Positions 1 through 8,530 of a stretch of 64,000 nucleotides of DNA are shown piece by piece. The first letter of the stretch is position 1; each line of letters begins with the position of its first letter. The stretch covers positions 35,522-99,521 of the forward strand of contig MNJR01000064.1 in the NCBI GenBank assembly GCA_001920415.1, written 5' to 3'. Under the pieces are notes generated by a model. The model saw nothing but the letters and a program-made list of their open reading frames with translations, did no database searches and was not told the origin of the DNA. The DNA comes from Acidobacteria bacterium 13_1_20CM_3_53_8 (GTDB taxonomy: Bacteria > Acidobacteriota > Blastocatellia > Pyrinomonadales > Pyrinomonadaceae). Both the position numbers and the translations under genes were made by a program.

Positions 1-2
1 GC

Positions 3-1358
3 TCTGCGCGTGAACAGCAACGGCTAGCACTTCTTGCGCCTCATCTTGTGCGCCCTTTGAATCTACTCTTCCCTCTCTACCAAAAATCTTTTACGAGCAG
101 GCTGGCGCATCGCGGCGGGATGATTGCTTACTCGGCACTGCAACCCTTCGACTCGAAACTTCGACACCAAAGGTCTGGCGCGAAAGATTTGTTAAGCCTT
201 GAGCCACAGCTACCCGCGAACGGATTACAGGACGGCTTCATCTGCCGCGAATACCTGACTCACGACGCGCGGCTTGTACTGGAAACAACGCTGGCCGCTT
301 GTAACGCGGGCGCGTGCGCCGTCAATTACGCGCGTGTCATGGACCTTCTTTTCTTACGTGGCCGCGTAGTCGGCGCTGTTGTGAATGATGAGATGACCGG
401 GCGAAGCTTTGAGGTTCGCGCGCGTGTTGTGGTCAACGCGGCGGGGCCTTGGGCTGATCGTCTAATAAATCGCGCCGCTCAGGCGAAGCGCCGTCTCCGC
501 CTGAGCAAAGGGGTTCATATAATCATCCCGCGCGAGATTTTGCCGCTTTCGCACGCTGTAATCTTCTTCTCTCGCAGAGATGAAAGAGCGCTCGTTGCAA
601 TTCCGGCAGAAAACTTTGTAATGGTTGGGCCAACCGAAACCGAGTACGAAGGAGCGCCTGAGTGCGCCGCGCCCGAACGCGAAGATGTTGATTACCTGCT
701 CGAAGCATTGCGTGATTTTTTCTCGCAATTGAAAATAGAGAATGAAGACGTTATAGCTGCGCGCGCAGGAGTGCGGCCATTGTATGACAAGGGCGTGCGA
801 GCGGCGGGCGAGGTCAGCCGCGCGTACCACATAGAATGGCAACGCGACAGGCTCCTATCAGTGCTCGGCGGAAAATTGACGCTTCATCGCCGCGCGGCGG
901 CTGTGACGACGCGTCTCTTAACGCGCGAGCTTAAAATCAATCCGGGCGTCGCCCGTCTGAATGCAACCAAAAATCCTTTGCCCGGCGCAAACTGGAAGAA
1001 TTTTTCGGAGGAAGAGACGAAAGCTCTTCTCATGAGACTGAGTATCGAAGAAGAGAGCGCAGACCACTTGATTCGCGCTTACGGCAGCCGCTCGCTTCTG
1101 TTCGCTGACATGCTTACGGAAGAACGGGAACTCGCGCGACGCATTACCCCTTCTCTTCCGCACATCGCAGCCGAAGTACCCTTCTCAATTCGTTACGAGA
1201 TGGCCGTTCGCCCACAGGATTTTTTCGAGCGGCGCAGCGACCTTGCGCTCTGCCTGAAAGCCGAAGGCGAAACATGGCCGCACGAGTTGATGAAATTCTG
1301 GCACGAGCCGCGTGAAAAGTTTTTTCGAGCAGCGCAGACCGAAGAGGTTCTGGCATGA
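3..1358 (+). CDS. glpD: Glycerol-3-phosphate dehydrogenase (FAD), 5'-truncated by window edge
   Basis: Oxidises sn-glycerol-3-phosphate to dihydroxyacetone phosphate at the inner membrane and passes electrons to quinone. The reading frame is open from base 3, so the N-terminal Rossmann FAD motif lies outside the window; about 452 residues are visible, against roughly 500-560 for the family. Visible family signatures are the APHLVRPL segment near the start, the FAD-contact motif VVVNAAGPWAD, and the barrel segment AARAGVRPL followed by GGKLTLHR. A GTG at 48 could be mistaken for a start, but conserved sequence continues upstream of it. The stop overlaps the next gene by ATGA, so the two are translationally coupled. 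Confidence 0.9.
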   Translation, partial: SAREQQRLALLAPHLVRPLNLLFPLYQKSFTSRLAHRGGMIAYSALQPFDSKLRHQRSGAKDLLSLEPQLPANGLQDGFICREYLTHDARLVLETTLAACNAGACAVNYARVMDLLFLRGRVVGAVVNDEMTGRSFEVRARVVVNAAGPWADRLINRAAQAKRRLRLSKGVHIIIPREILPLSHAVIFFSRRDERALVAIPAENFVMVGPTETEYEGAPECAAPEREDVDYLLEALRDFFSQLKIENEDVIAARAGVRPLYDKGVRAAGEVSRAYHIEWQRDRLLSVLGGKLTLHRRAAAVTTRLLTRELKINPGVARLNATKNPLPGANWKNFSEEETKALLMRLSIEEESADHLIRAYGSRSLLFADMLTEERELARRITPSLPHIAAEVPFSIRYEMAVRPQDFFERRSDLALCLKAEGETWPHELMKFWHEPREKFFRAAQTEEVLA

Positions 1359-2365
1359 AGGACGAAACGTTCCATTTTGAGGCCGCAATCAATCCTTACG
1401 GCTGCTCTGCGAAAGTTGTCGAAGCCGTCGAACGATTCGCGCGCTCGAAACAGTATCGCTTCTATGGCGAACCGGACGCGGCCAGTTTGCGCGAACTGCT
1501 TGCGGCTCATCACAATCTCTCGCCAGAAAATTTCGTAGTCTTCAACGGCGCAGGCGAAGCGCTCGCATGGACTTTTCTACTAAACCTGGTCATGCGCCCC
1601 GGACGATTGATTGCGCCTCATCCGTCTTACGAACGTTTCGTAGAAGCTGGAAAGCGATATTCTGCGGAGTTGATTGAAGTCCCGCTCGACGAACAAAATT
1701 TCTCACTCTCCGTTAATGAGTTGATTGATGCGTGCCGGACGAGCCGCGCCACACTCGGACTCGTCAGCAATCCGAATAACCCTTCCGGCAACACGCTCAT
1801 TGACGAAGCTGGCATGGCGAAGCTTTTGGACGACACGCCCGATTGTTTATGGATTATAGACGAAGCTTATGCTGATTACGCCGGGCTAAGTTTCGCGTCG
1901 TGGGTGCAAGAGCGCACGAATCTAATGGTGCTGCGAACCTTCTCGAAAGCTTACGGGCTGGCGGGTTTGCGTGTAGGGTGCGCTGTGGCTCACGCCTCAG
2001 TTGCCCAAAAATTGGCGCGTGTGCGCTTGCCTTGGGCTGTCAATTCCATGTCGCTTGCGGCGGCGCAGGCGGCCATTGAAGATCAAGATTACTTGAAAGA
2101 GATTTTAGGGCGAATACGCAACGATTGCGAAAATTTTTATTCCGAACTCTGCAAGATTCCTTTTTTCCACGTTCACCCTACAGCGGCCAACTTCTTTCTC
2201 ATACGACTGTCAGGCATTGAGCCATCACGTTTGAAAAAGCATCTCGCCGCGCACCGCATTCAAGTCAGAAGCCGCCCAGATATGCCGGAGTACATTAGAA
2301 TAACTTCAATGCTCCCGCAGGAAAATCAGCACTTGCTGAATGTCTTGCGCGAGTTCGAACCATAG
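1355..2365 (+). CDS. HisC/CobC-like class I/II aminotransferase
   Basis: PLP-dependent fold-type I enzyme of 336 residues. Visible motifs are NPYG near the N-terminus (substrate loop), SNPNNPSG, DEAYADY (PLP ring contact), and TFSKAYGLAGLRVG, which carries the Schiff-base lysine. These are typical of histidinol-phosphate aminotransferase and of threonine-phosphate decarboxylase (CobC/CobD), which cannot be separated by eye. No his or cob genes lie in view, so the pathway is open. The start overlaps the glpD stop by 4 nt (ATGA), so the two genes form an operon. Confidence 0.85.
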   Translation: MKDETFHFEAAINPYGCSAKVVEAVERFARSKQYRFYGEPDAASLRELLAAHHNLSPENFVVFNGAGEALAWTFLLNLVMRPGRLIAPHPSYERFVEAGKRYSAELIEVPLDEQNFSLSVNELIDACRTSRATLGLVSNPNNPSGNTLIDEAGMAKLLDDTPDCLWIIDEAYADYAGLSFASWVQERTNLMVLRTFSKAYGLAGLRVGCAVAHASVAQKLARVRLPWAVNSMSLAAAQAAIEDQDYLKEILGRIRNDCENFYSELCKIPFFHVHPTAANFFLIRLSGIEPSRLKKHLAAHRIQVRSRPDMPEYIRITSMLPQENQHLLNVLREFEP

Positions 2366-2376
2366 AGAGCGTAAGC

Positions 2377-2544
2377 AAAAAAGTAGATGCTAGTAGAAAG
2401 TCTGGAGTCTGGAGCCAGAAGAATTTTCGATTTGCGATTTTGGATTTTAGATTTAAAAGCACTCCGCATCTTCCAATCGAAAATCGCAAATCTAAAATCT
2501 AAAATCAATCCGACTCCAGACTTTTTTCTGACATCTGCTTTTTA
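2377..2544. repeat. Inverted heptamer repeat, nested families (CTGGAGT outside, GATTTTR inside)
   Basis: Between the convergent aminotransferase and rhomboid genes. The outer arms are AAGTCTGGAGTC and GACTCCAGACTT, with a further outer pair around AGTAGATG and CATCTGCT. The inner arms are tandem 7-mers of the type GATTTTG/GATTTTA and their complement. Transcribed, it would form one long interrupted hairpin and may serve as a two-way transcription end. Confidence 0.85.
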
Positions 2545-3300
2545 GTAGCCAACCGGCGCTTGCCCGCTTCCGCGACCGATGGCAAAAAATTTGACGAGTA
2601 TTAATCCGGCTATGAAGCCGCCAATGTGCGCGGCGTATGCTACGCCTCCGCCAGCCTCTGGCCCACCGCCTAGCGCTCCGAAACTTTCAATCAACTGCAA
2701 CACGAACCAAAGCCCTATTGCCACGTAAGCCGGAACGGTCGTGATGAAGCGCACCAGAATGACGCGCACCTGATTGCGCGGGAAGAGCAGGATGTATCCG
2801 CCCAACACTCCAGAGATTGCGCCCGATGCGCCCAGACTTGGTATGTACGGATTCGCCCCGAACATTATCGTAGAGAAGACGTGCGTGAGCGACGCTATCA
2901 CGCCGCAGACAAGATAGAAGATTAAATACCTGGCGTGTCCGATTCTGTCTTCAACGTTGTCGCCAAAAATCCACAGGAAGAGCATGTTCCCGAAAATGTG
3001 CATGAAGCCGCCATGCATGAACATAGAGGTGATGAGCGTCAGATAGACTGAGCCGGGTGTTGGCTGAAGATCAATTCTGCCTACTTCCGCGCCCGCATCG
3101 CCCTGTATGACGACCGGGCGTGCAACGTCGCGCCCCGTCGCTATCTCTGCCGGCACGGTCGAGAACGCATACGTGAAGCGGTCGTTCGACCCAAACCCTT
3201 GCAGAAAGACGAAGACGAGCACGTTTATAGCTATGAGCAGGTAGTTCACAACGGGCGCGCTCGTTCGCCCTGTGTCATCGTCGCCAAGTGGGAAAATCAT
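2542..3300 (-). CDS. Rhomboid-family intramembrane serine protease
   Basis: Cleaves transmembrane segments of membrane proteins within the bilayer. The 252-residue protein has about six hydrophobic segments. The catalytic dyad is visible: Ser159 in GASG and His225 in AAHIGG; His101 and Asn105 in HIFGNMLFLW form the usual oxyanion region. A loop of about 50 residues (35-85) between the first membrane segment and the catalytic core is typical of bacterial rhomboids. AGGAGG lies just upstream of the ATG and supports the start. The substrate cannot be predicted. Confidence 0.92.
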   Translation of the reverse strand: MIFPLGDDDTGRTSAPVVNYLLIAINVLVFVFLQGFGSNDRFTYAFSTVPAEIATGRDVARPVVIQGDAGAEVGRIDLQPTPGSVYLTLITSMFMHGGFMHIFGNMLFLWIFGDNVEDRIGHARYLIFYLVCGVIASLTHVFSTIMFGANPYIPSLGASGAISGVLGGYILLFPRNQVRVILVRFITTVPAYVAIGLWFVLQLIESFGALGGGPEAGGGVAYAAHIGGFIAGLILVKFFAIGRGSGQAPVGY

Positions 3301-3392
3301 TTAATCTTCCTCCTCTAGCTGAAGATTACACGCTCACGATTTACGAAAGTGTCGCGCCATTCGTGAAAAGCAATGTAAAGAGAAAAGCTGTT

Positions 3393-3452
3393 TGGTTTTA
3401 TCTCCGCGTCCCCGCGTCGCCCCCTCGCCGCGTCTCTTCTTCCCCGCGTCTC
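3393..3452. repeat. GC-rich octamer repeat, one arm only (CGCGTCCC/CGCGTCTC units)
   Basis: Tandem variants of CGCGTCYC lie just beyond the symporter stop. The same unit forms a complete inverted repeat at 56594-56731. Here I see only one clear arm, so this copy looks decayed. Confidence 0.55.
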
Positions 3453-3453
3453 T

Positions 3454-4830
3454 TCATTGCTCTCCGTGCGCGGCGGCTTCTGCAAAGGCAATCTCGCCAG
3501 CTTTGATGTCAAGCTCTACCTCGCGTGGAGTGCCAAAGGCGGCGGCGCGATGGTCGTCAAACTCACCTTCCCAGCGCGCTATGACGACCGTAGCAAGACA
3601 ATTACCTATGACGTTGACGCTCGTGCGCCCCATGTCCATCAATTCGTCAATGCCGAAAATTAGGCCCACGCCAATTGGCCCAATGTCGCCGGGCAGAAAA
3701 CCGCTCAGAGTTGCGAGCAGTATGACAAGCGCGGCGCGCGGAACACCTGCCACGCCTTTCGATGTCACCATGAGTGTGAGCATCATGACAATCTGGCTAC
3801 CGAAACCCATGTGCTGTCCCGTAGTAGCTTCTGCGGCCTGCGCTATGAAGACCGAAGCCATAGCCAGATAGAGCGTCGTTCCATCCAGATTGAAGCTGTA
3901 GCCCGTAGGCATCACGAACCCAACTATGCGCGGCGGCACGCCCAAACGCTCCATCACTTCCATAGCTTTCGGCAGAGCCGATTCGCTGCTCGTAGTCGCA
4001 AACGCAATCGTCGCAGGCTCGCGCACAGCGCGTATGAACTGCATGATAGGAACGCGCGCGATAATCATGACGAGGCCGAACACGACTATGACGAAGACGG
4101 CTAGAGCTAGATAGAGTCCGCCAATGAGTTTGCCGAAATTGAGTAGAACTTTTGGACCCTGCCCGGCGATTGTGTGAGCCATAGCCGCGCCGACGCCTAT
4201 GGGCGCGAACATCATCACGTAGCTGGTGAACCTGAACATTATCTGTGAAAGACTCTCGCACGCGCGCAGGATTGGTCTTCCCCTTTCGCCTATGGCTGAA
4301 AGCGCCATCGCAAATAGAACTGAGAACGCAACTATCTGAAGCACGTCGCCGCGCACCATTGCATCCAGAATGCTGGACGGAAAGATGTGAGTGATGATGT
4401 CGCTGAATCCTTGCGCGTGCGTCTGCTGAATCTGCGCAATCGAGCTAGGATTCGCCGCGAGCACAATGCCAACGCCCGGCTTAATCAGATTCACAACGCC
4501 AAGACCTATGAAGAGCGCTGCGGTCGTCACAACCTCAAAATAGACGAGCGCCTTCACACCCATGCGGCCCACTTTTTTAAGATCGCCCCCGCCCGCTATA
4601 CCTACGACCAACGTAGAGAAGACCAAGGGTGCTATGATTGATTTGATTAGATTGAGAAAGATGTCGCGCAGAAAATAGATAGCGTTGCCCCACTCAGGCT
4701 TGAGCCATCCCAGAAAACCGCCCACCACAAGAGCAACCAGAATCTGCGTCGTCAGCGACGGCCAATACCAAGGACGACGCGCCTGCGCCCTCGCCTCCGC
4801 CTTCAACTTTTTGTTGATTTCTTCAGCCAT
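3454..4830 (-). CDS. Dicarboxylate/amino acid:cation symporter (DAACS)
   Basis: Sodium- or proton-coupled uptake of glutamate, aspartate or C4-dicarboxylates across the inner membrane. The 458-residue length fits the GltP/GltT/DctA family. Family signatures are the hairpin segment TTSSESALPKAME (about residues 270-282) and the substrate/cation site GYSFNLDGTTLYLAMASVFIAQA split over residues 300-325, followed by GVAGVPRA. The exact substrate is not decidable by eye. It is preceded by NAD kinase on the same strand, separated by a hairpin repeat that ends only a few bases from this ATG; there is no Shine-Dalgarno sequence between them. Confidence 0.92.
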   Translation of the reverse strand: MAEEINKKLKAEARAQARRPWYWPSLTTQILVALVVGGFLGWLKPEWGNAIYFLRDIFLNLIKSIIAPLVFSTLVVGIAGGGDLKKVGRMGVKALVYFEVVTTAALFIGLGVVNLIKPGVGIVLAANPSSIAQIQQTHAQGFSDIITHIFPSSILDAMVRGDVLQIVAFSVLFAMALSAIGERGRPILRACESLSQIMFRFTSYVMMFAPIGVGAAMAHTIAGQGPKVLLNFGKLIGGLYLALAVFVIVVFGLVMIIARVPIMQFIRAVREPATIAFATTSSESALPKAMEVMERLGVPPRIVGFVMPTGYSFNLDGTTLYLAMASVFIAQAAEATTGQHMGFGSQIVMMLTLMVTSKGVAGVPRAALVILLATLSGFLPGDIGPIGVGLIFGIDELMDMGRTSVNVIGNCLATVVIARWEGEFDDHRAAAFGTPREVELDIKAGEIAFAEAAAHGEQ

Positions 4831-4837
4831 TTAACTA

Positions 4838-4928
4838 CAGTTTTCAGTTTTTAGTTTTCAGTTTTCAGTTAGTTGTTAGCAAAGCTCCTCGCTTTTTCTG
4901 AAAACTGAAAACTAAAAACTGAAAACTG
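4838..4928. repeat. Inverted heptamer repeat, family A (CAGTTTT/TAGTTTT)
   Basis: Left arm of tandem 7-mers CAGTTTT and TAGTTTT, a unique loop of about 30 nt, then the complementary right arm (AAAACTG units). It fills the whole gap between nadK (stop 4931) and the symporter (start 4830). Its end, read on the minus strand as CTGTAGTTA, directly abuts the symporter ATG. Confidence 0.93.
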
Positions 4929-4930
4929 CT

Positions 4931-5812
4931 TTATCTCCCCCACCTCAATTTATCTCGCAAGACCTCGAAGTAATTTCTAGTGGTTGGCTGCACTAGGTTG
5001 AATGTCGTGCGGCTCTTACTGATATGGACGTGGTCTTCTGCTTTCAAGGGGAAACCGACCTGGCCGTCCAGTGTGAGCGCGACATCTTCGTCGGGCGTCT
5101 TAAAAATAAGTTCTATCTCCGCATCGTCTGGCACGACAATGGGACGGTTTGAGAGAGTGAAAGGGCAGATGGGCGTCAACACTATAGCGTTCATAGAAGG
5201 ATAGATGATTGGCCCACCTGCGGAGAGATTGTAGGCGGTCGAACCCGTTGGCGTGGAGACTATCAAGCCATCTGCGCGGAAAGAGTTGACGAATTGATTA
5301 TTTAGGCGAGTTTCGATCTCTATGATGCGCGCCAGTGCGGATTTATTTATGACCACATCGTTGAGCACGCGGTTGCGCGTGATTACTTCATCGCCGCGAA
5401 AAAGTTCTGCTGTGAGCATCACGCGCCTGTCCAGACGAAAGTCGCCCGCGAGCACAGTCTCAAGGCCAGCGTACAACTCTTCTATACGAAACTCTGCGAG
5501 GTAGCCCAAGCCACCGTAGTTCACGCCAAGCACGGGAGTTTCCTCGTCGCCCATCAAACGAGCCGCCGAAACGATTGTGCCGTCGCCGCCGAGCACTACT
5601 ATGAGATCAACGCTGGCCGCAAATTTCTCTTCATCTACGACTTCTATGGCGCAGCCCGTCTCGTGTTCAATTCGCTCCTGCTCAATCTCCTGCGTGCCCA
5701 CGAGCGTCAGCCCATGCTCATGCAGCCACTCTACCATCCGGCAGATGACCTTCAACGCATCCGTCTGATGCGGCTTGACCAGAACACCCACGCGTCTTAT
5801 TGCGTTAGCCAT
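4931..5812 (-). CDS. nadK: NAD kinase (ATP- or polyphosphate-NAD kinase)
   Basis: Phosphorylates NAD to NADP in the cytoplasm. The 293-residue protein carries the diagnostic GGDGT motif (about residues 75-79), NDVVINK (about 151-157) and TPTGSTAYNLSAGGP (about 188-202), all in order and spacing typical of bacterial NadK. The catalytic Asp is the one in GGDG. It is the upstream member of a minus-strand pair with the DAACS symporter, but the hairpin repeat between them may uncouple expression. Confidence 0.95.
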   Translation of the reverse strand: MANAIRRVGVLVKPHQTDALKVICRMVEWLHEHGLTLVGTQEIEQERIEHETGCAIEVVDEEKFAASVDLIVVLGGDGTIVSAARLMGDEETPVLGVNYGGLGYLAEFRIEELYAGLETVLAGDFRLDRRVMLTAELFRGDEVITRNRVLNDVVINKSALARIIEIETRLNNQFVNSFRADGLIVSTPTGSTAYNLSAGGPIIYPSMNAIVLTPICPFTLSNRPIVVPDDAEIELIFKTPDEDVALTLDGQVGFPLKAEDHVHISKSRTTFNLVQPTTRNYFEVLRDKLRWGR

Positions 5813-5989
5813 GAATTGAATGTGACAGGGAAACGCGCTTTTTCAGTTGACGACAAAAATTCGAGTTGCGCCGCGAGCGACGTGTCCGTGCTCAGTTTCT
5901 AATGTTCGATTGCTTTGAAAGACGTGCGGGATTATCTCGCGCGCTCGCGCGGAGTGTCAACGCGGTTCGCGTTACTCAATCTGATTCAA

Positions 5990-6118
5990 AACCGCGAATC
6001 GGCATTCAACCCTTTGCGAGCTTAAGCATTTCCCTTTGCGCCTTTGCGTGAACCCTCAACTATCTCTAACTTGAGCTTTAATAGAATTGCATGTTCACGC
6101 TGGAGGCGCAAAGAGTTT
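5990..6118. repeat. Inverted repeat, family D (CCTTTGCG units)
   Basis: Lies in the 400-bp gap between divergent nadK and the secreted protein gene. The left part reads GCGAGCTTAAGC, then CTTTGCGCCTTTGCGTGAA; the right part carries TTCACG and GGCGCAAAG. The right arm is decayed compared with the copies at 17903 and 30098. The rest of the gap (5813-5989 and 6119-6216) shows no gene; an AAAGGA ribosome site precedes the ATG at 6217. Confidence 0.75.
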
Positions 6119-6216
6119 CTATTTCCTCGTATAAGAAATCAAAGTTAGTTGAGCCGAGCGCGCACGAACGATGCTAAACTTATTCTCTGTTAACGAAACC
6201 ATTCAAAGGAAAAGAT

Positions 6217-6795
6217 ATGCGAAAACTGATACTCACCTGCGCCATGCTGCTGGCCGCCTTCGCCGTGATAGCTGCACGAAGTTTTGACCCCAACGCTCAA
6301 AGCAGACAATCGTTCTCATCTCCCGGCTCTTCTTTACCAGCCGCTGAAAACGAGCGCGGCACGAGCACGCTCTGCAACGCGAACGAAGATGTCATCTTCA
6401 ACTGCGAGATCGCGGGCAGAAGGAAGATAGTGTCGCTTTGTAGCTCAAAACAGCTTGATCGCCAGCGTGGATATTTGCAGTACAGGTTCGGACGACCCGG
6501 CGCGATTGAACTGGAATATCCGCATGAGCGGCAGAACACGCAAGCCGCTTTCAAATATTCTCGCTACACGCGCCCGCTCGTCACTCTACTCACAGTCAGA
6601 TTTGAGACCAACGGCTACACCTACGAACTACACGACGACGACAATAGCGAAGGGCGACCCACACGAAGAGACTTCTACCTAACCATCACGCCGCCCGGAG
6701 CGAACCAGAACTCAACGGACATGCGCTGCCACGCGCCCGTCACCAGCCATTTAATCGAGCTTGAAGATGTCGTTCCGAATGAGGAAGCACCGTAA
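6217..6795 (+). CDS. Secreted protein of unknown function
   Basis: 192 residues with a Sec signal peptide: basic MRKL, a hydrophobic core to about residue 19, and an Ala-rich cleavage region. The mature part has four cysteines, including CNANEDVIFNC and a later CSS, and a stretch GYLQYRFGRPGAIELEYP that looks like beta structure. I recognise no named domain. AAAGGAAAAGAT before the ATG gives a good ribosome site. It is a single gene between a repeat-bearing gap and the BrnTA promoter. Confidence 0.7.
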   Translation: MRKLILTCAMLLAAFAVIAARSFDPNAQSRQSFSSPGSSLPAAENERGTSTLCNANEDVIFNCEIAGRRKIVSLCSSKQLDRQRGYLQYRFGRPGAIELEYPHERQNTQAAFKYSRYTRPLVTLLTVRFETNGYTYELHDDDNSEGRPTRRDFYLTITPPGANQNSTDMRCHAPVTSHLIELEDVVPNEEAP

Positions 6796-6858
6796 AATTA
6801 GATTCAAACGGGAACTAAAATCCAGTCACTCCATTCGAGTGAAAACATACAAGCGTTC

Positions 6859-6887
6859 TTGACGTAGTTACGTTATGTAGTTACACT
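6859..6887 (+). promoter_or_regulatory. BrnTA promoter with direct-repeat operator, probably leaderless
   Basis: TTGACG at 6859-6864, a 17-nt spacer and TACACT at 6882-6887. Two perfect direct copies of GTAGTTAC (6864-6871 and 6877-6884), spaced 13 nt start to start, overlap the spacer and the -10 box and would suit binding by the BrnT-BrnA complex. The predicted transcription start falls at or next to the ATG at 6895, and no Shine-Dalgarno sequence is present. Confidence 0.55.
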
Positions 6888-6894
6888 CTTATTT

Positions 6895-7170
6895 ATGGAG
6901 TTTGAGTGGGACGAAGCAAAACGTAGATTGAATCTCCATAATCATGGCATTGATTTCGTTGGAATCGAACAGGTATTTCAGAGAGAGACGGTCACAATTC
7001 TTGATGATCGCTTCGATTATGGCGAAGAACGCTTTGTCACGTTCGGATTGCTCAATGGTCGCGTGGTAGCGATTGCCCATACAGAGACCGACGAAGTGAT
7101 ACGCATTATCTCCGTGAGAAAGGCTACGAAATATGAAGAAAGCAGCTACTTCAAAGAGATCTCGGACTGA
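6895..7170 (+). CDS. brnT: BrnT-family toxin (DUF497)
   Basis: Type II toxin, a ribonuclease of RelE-like fold that cuts RNA and halts translation. The 91-residue protein begins with the family signature FEWDEAKRRLNLHNHGIDF and ends with RIISVRKATKYEESSYF, matching the BrnT pattern of an N-terminal WDxxK..NxxKHGxxF block and a C-terminal ISARxA block. The antitoxin gene starts inside its 3' end, the usual toxin-first order for this family. Confidence 0.88.
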   Translation: MEFEWDEAKRRLNLHNHGIDFVGIEQVFQRETVTILDDRFDYGEERFVTFGLLNGRVVAIAHTETDEVIRIISVRKATKYEESSYFKEISD

Positions 7171-7411
7171 CTGGAAGCGCGTAGATGCGCTGAAGGATGA
7201 GGACATTGATCTCTCCGATATACCGGAAGTGTCTCCAGAGATGTTTGCACGGGCAATAGTGCGACGGGGCTTGAAGCCAGTGCCACGTAAAGCACAGTTG
7301 ACGTTGCGCGTGGACAGTGATGTGCTGAACTGGTTCAGAAAGCAAGGGCAAGGCTATCAGACGAAGATTAATGCATTGCTAAGGGCATATATGGAGGCGC
7401 ATAAAGCATAG
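7133..7411 (+). CDS. brnA: BrnA-family antitoxin (DUF4415)
   Basis: DNA-binding antitoxin partner of BrnT. The 92-residue protein has a basic N-terminus, an acidic linker (DEDIDLSDIPEVSPE) and a C-terminal ribbon-helix-helix: KAQLTLRVDSDVLNWFRKQGQGYQT is the beta strand plus first helix, followed by KINALLRAYMEAHK. It overlaps brnT by 38 nt, so translation is coupled. It should repress the promoter at 6859 together with BrnT. Confidence 0.88.
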   Translation: MKKAATSKRSRTDWKRVDALKDEDIDLSDIPEVSPEMFARAIVRRGLKPVPRKAQLTLRVDSDVLNWFRKQGQGYQTKINALLRAYMEAHKA

Positions 7412-7487
7412 CTGGGCTGCTTCGCTTTAGATCGAAATCCTTCCTTGAAAATTAAAGATCGGATGATTAATGCTGAGGTGATCGGAG

Positions 7488-7925
7488 ATGAATCTTGTTC
7501 TTCTCGTTCCACTGCTAATTACAACTATCGTTGCTATCTTAAGTTGGATAGTAGCACATCGCTTGACTGCTAAACGTGAGATTGCTGGCAAACGGCGTGA
7601 GTTGAGAGTCAAATATTTGATTGATGCTTATCGGCAGCTTGAAAGTGTTGGTAATCGAGAACTCTCTAGCAAGTGGTCAGAAGTGTTAGAGTCTGCAATC
7701 GCAGACATTCAATTACTCGGAACACCGAAGCAGGTTGAAATGGCGAAACGTTTTGCAGATGATTTTGCAAAGAATCGAGCTGCGTCGTTTGATGAATTGC
7801 TCTTTGACCTTCGGGAGACATTGCGTATCGAACTTCAATTAGAGCCAGTAGAATCTAATATAGTGTTCTTAAGAATCAGTCAAACGCAATCTAATAATCC
7901 ATTATTCGAGCGGATGCGGCGATAG
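7488..7925 (+). CDS. Small membrane-anchored protein of unknown function
   Basis: 145 residues. One N-terminal membrane helix (about residues 3-26) is followed by a basic stretch (HRLTAKREIAGKRRELR) and a charged, mostly helical domain. The positive-inside rule places this domain in the cytoplasm. Small proteins of this shape occur beside mobile or defence genes in many genomes, but I see no diagnostic motif. A GGAG lies upstream of the ATG. Base composition is more AT-rich than nearby housekeeping genes, as for the adjacent BrnTA pair, so the three may have arrived together. Confidence 0.65.
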   Translation: MNLVLLVPLLITTIVAILSWIVAHRLTAKREIAGKRRELRVKYLIDAYRQLESVGNRELSSKWSEVLESAIADIQLLGTPKQVEMAKRFADDFAKNRAASFDELLFDLRETLRIELQLEPVESNIVFLRISQTQSNNPLFERMRR

Positions 7926-7973
7926 CTTCCCCAGATAATGATTACTCGCGTGCAGTATTCCGACGCTAATAGC

Positions 7974-8018
7974 CCAAAATGAAATTGCGCTGCATCCACC
8001 GAAGTGAAAGCAGCGCAA
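7974..8018 (-). terminator. Rho-independent terminator of the candidate RNA gene
   Basis: Perfect 9-bp stem TTGCGCTGC / GCAGCGCAA (8010-8018 with 7985-7993 on the plus strand) followed on the minus strand by TTTCATTTT. It could also end plus-strand transcription from the gene at 7488. Confidence 0.6.
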
Positions 8019-8524
8019 CCTCATAATTCCTCTGAAATCGCCCGAAAGCGACTCGGGGAATAAGTTGGCGACAATGCATGTACACGCTTATTGTCGCCGG
8101 TTTGTATCCCGAAGCGTGACTGGCGGTCAGTCAACCTCCGGTCGGCACGCGGTCTGTTTTCACGAATCTTGCGATCCCTTTCCACAAACCTCGCATTCTT
8201 TTTAGGGAATGCGGTGCCGTTTGGTTTTTGTTGTGGTGGCTTTTCCTCCACCGCCGGTTACGTCCCCGGCAACGAGGCTCAAAGGTCGAAACCCTTGAGC
8301 GACTTCGGCTCCCCTCCGTCGGGTCCTTCTCGGAAGGGTGCATTCGGTTTTTATCCCGAATGCTTAGTGGAAGTTTTGCAACCTCCACACAGCCCAAGCC
8401 TTTCGGCTTCAGCGAGAGGTGTTATAAGTAGAGCGAACCGCTCCGCTTCACTTCTCAAGCGATATGTTACCACATCGCAGCCTATCCTCTTGCTGGTCAC
8501 AATGCCCGTGAGCGTCGTAACGTG
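7975..8524 (-). ncRNA. Candidate large structured RNA gene of unknown class (~550 nt)
   Basis: A gene-free stretch (7926-8637) bounded on the minus strand by a near-consensus promoter and a rho-independent terminator. Between them are many stable hairpins whose loops make sense only on the minus strand: an 8-bp stem with a GTAA loop (8458-8477), AGCC-GAAA-GGCT (8396-8407), a stem with a GCAA loop (8367-8388), an 8-bp stem GCATTCGG/CCGAATGC (8340-8363), a 9-bp stem closed by TTTCGA (8277-8300), a stem around 8246-8265, GCATTC/GAATGC (8193-8212), and GGCGACAAT/ATTGTCGCC (8067-8098). No coding frame with known similarity spans it. It lacks the conserved cores of RNase P, tmRNA, SRP RNA and rRNA. 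I cannot name it. Confidence 0.55.
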
Positions 8525-8530
8525 CTGCGT

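Noticed and set aside
3811..4261. Opposite-strand frames within the symporter gene
   Set aside because: High GC and codon bias produce long shadows; no motif, start site or operon logic supports them.
7975..8524. RNase P RNA as identity of the structured RNA (GGAGGAAAAGCC and AAAACAGAC look like two of its conserved parts)
   Set aside because: The conserved GAGGAAAGUCC and ACAGAACCCGGCUUA boxes do not match well, and the two parts are in the wrong context; too weak to name it.
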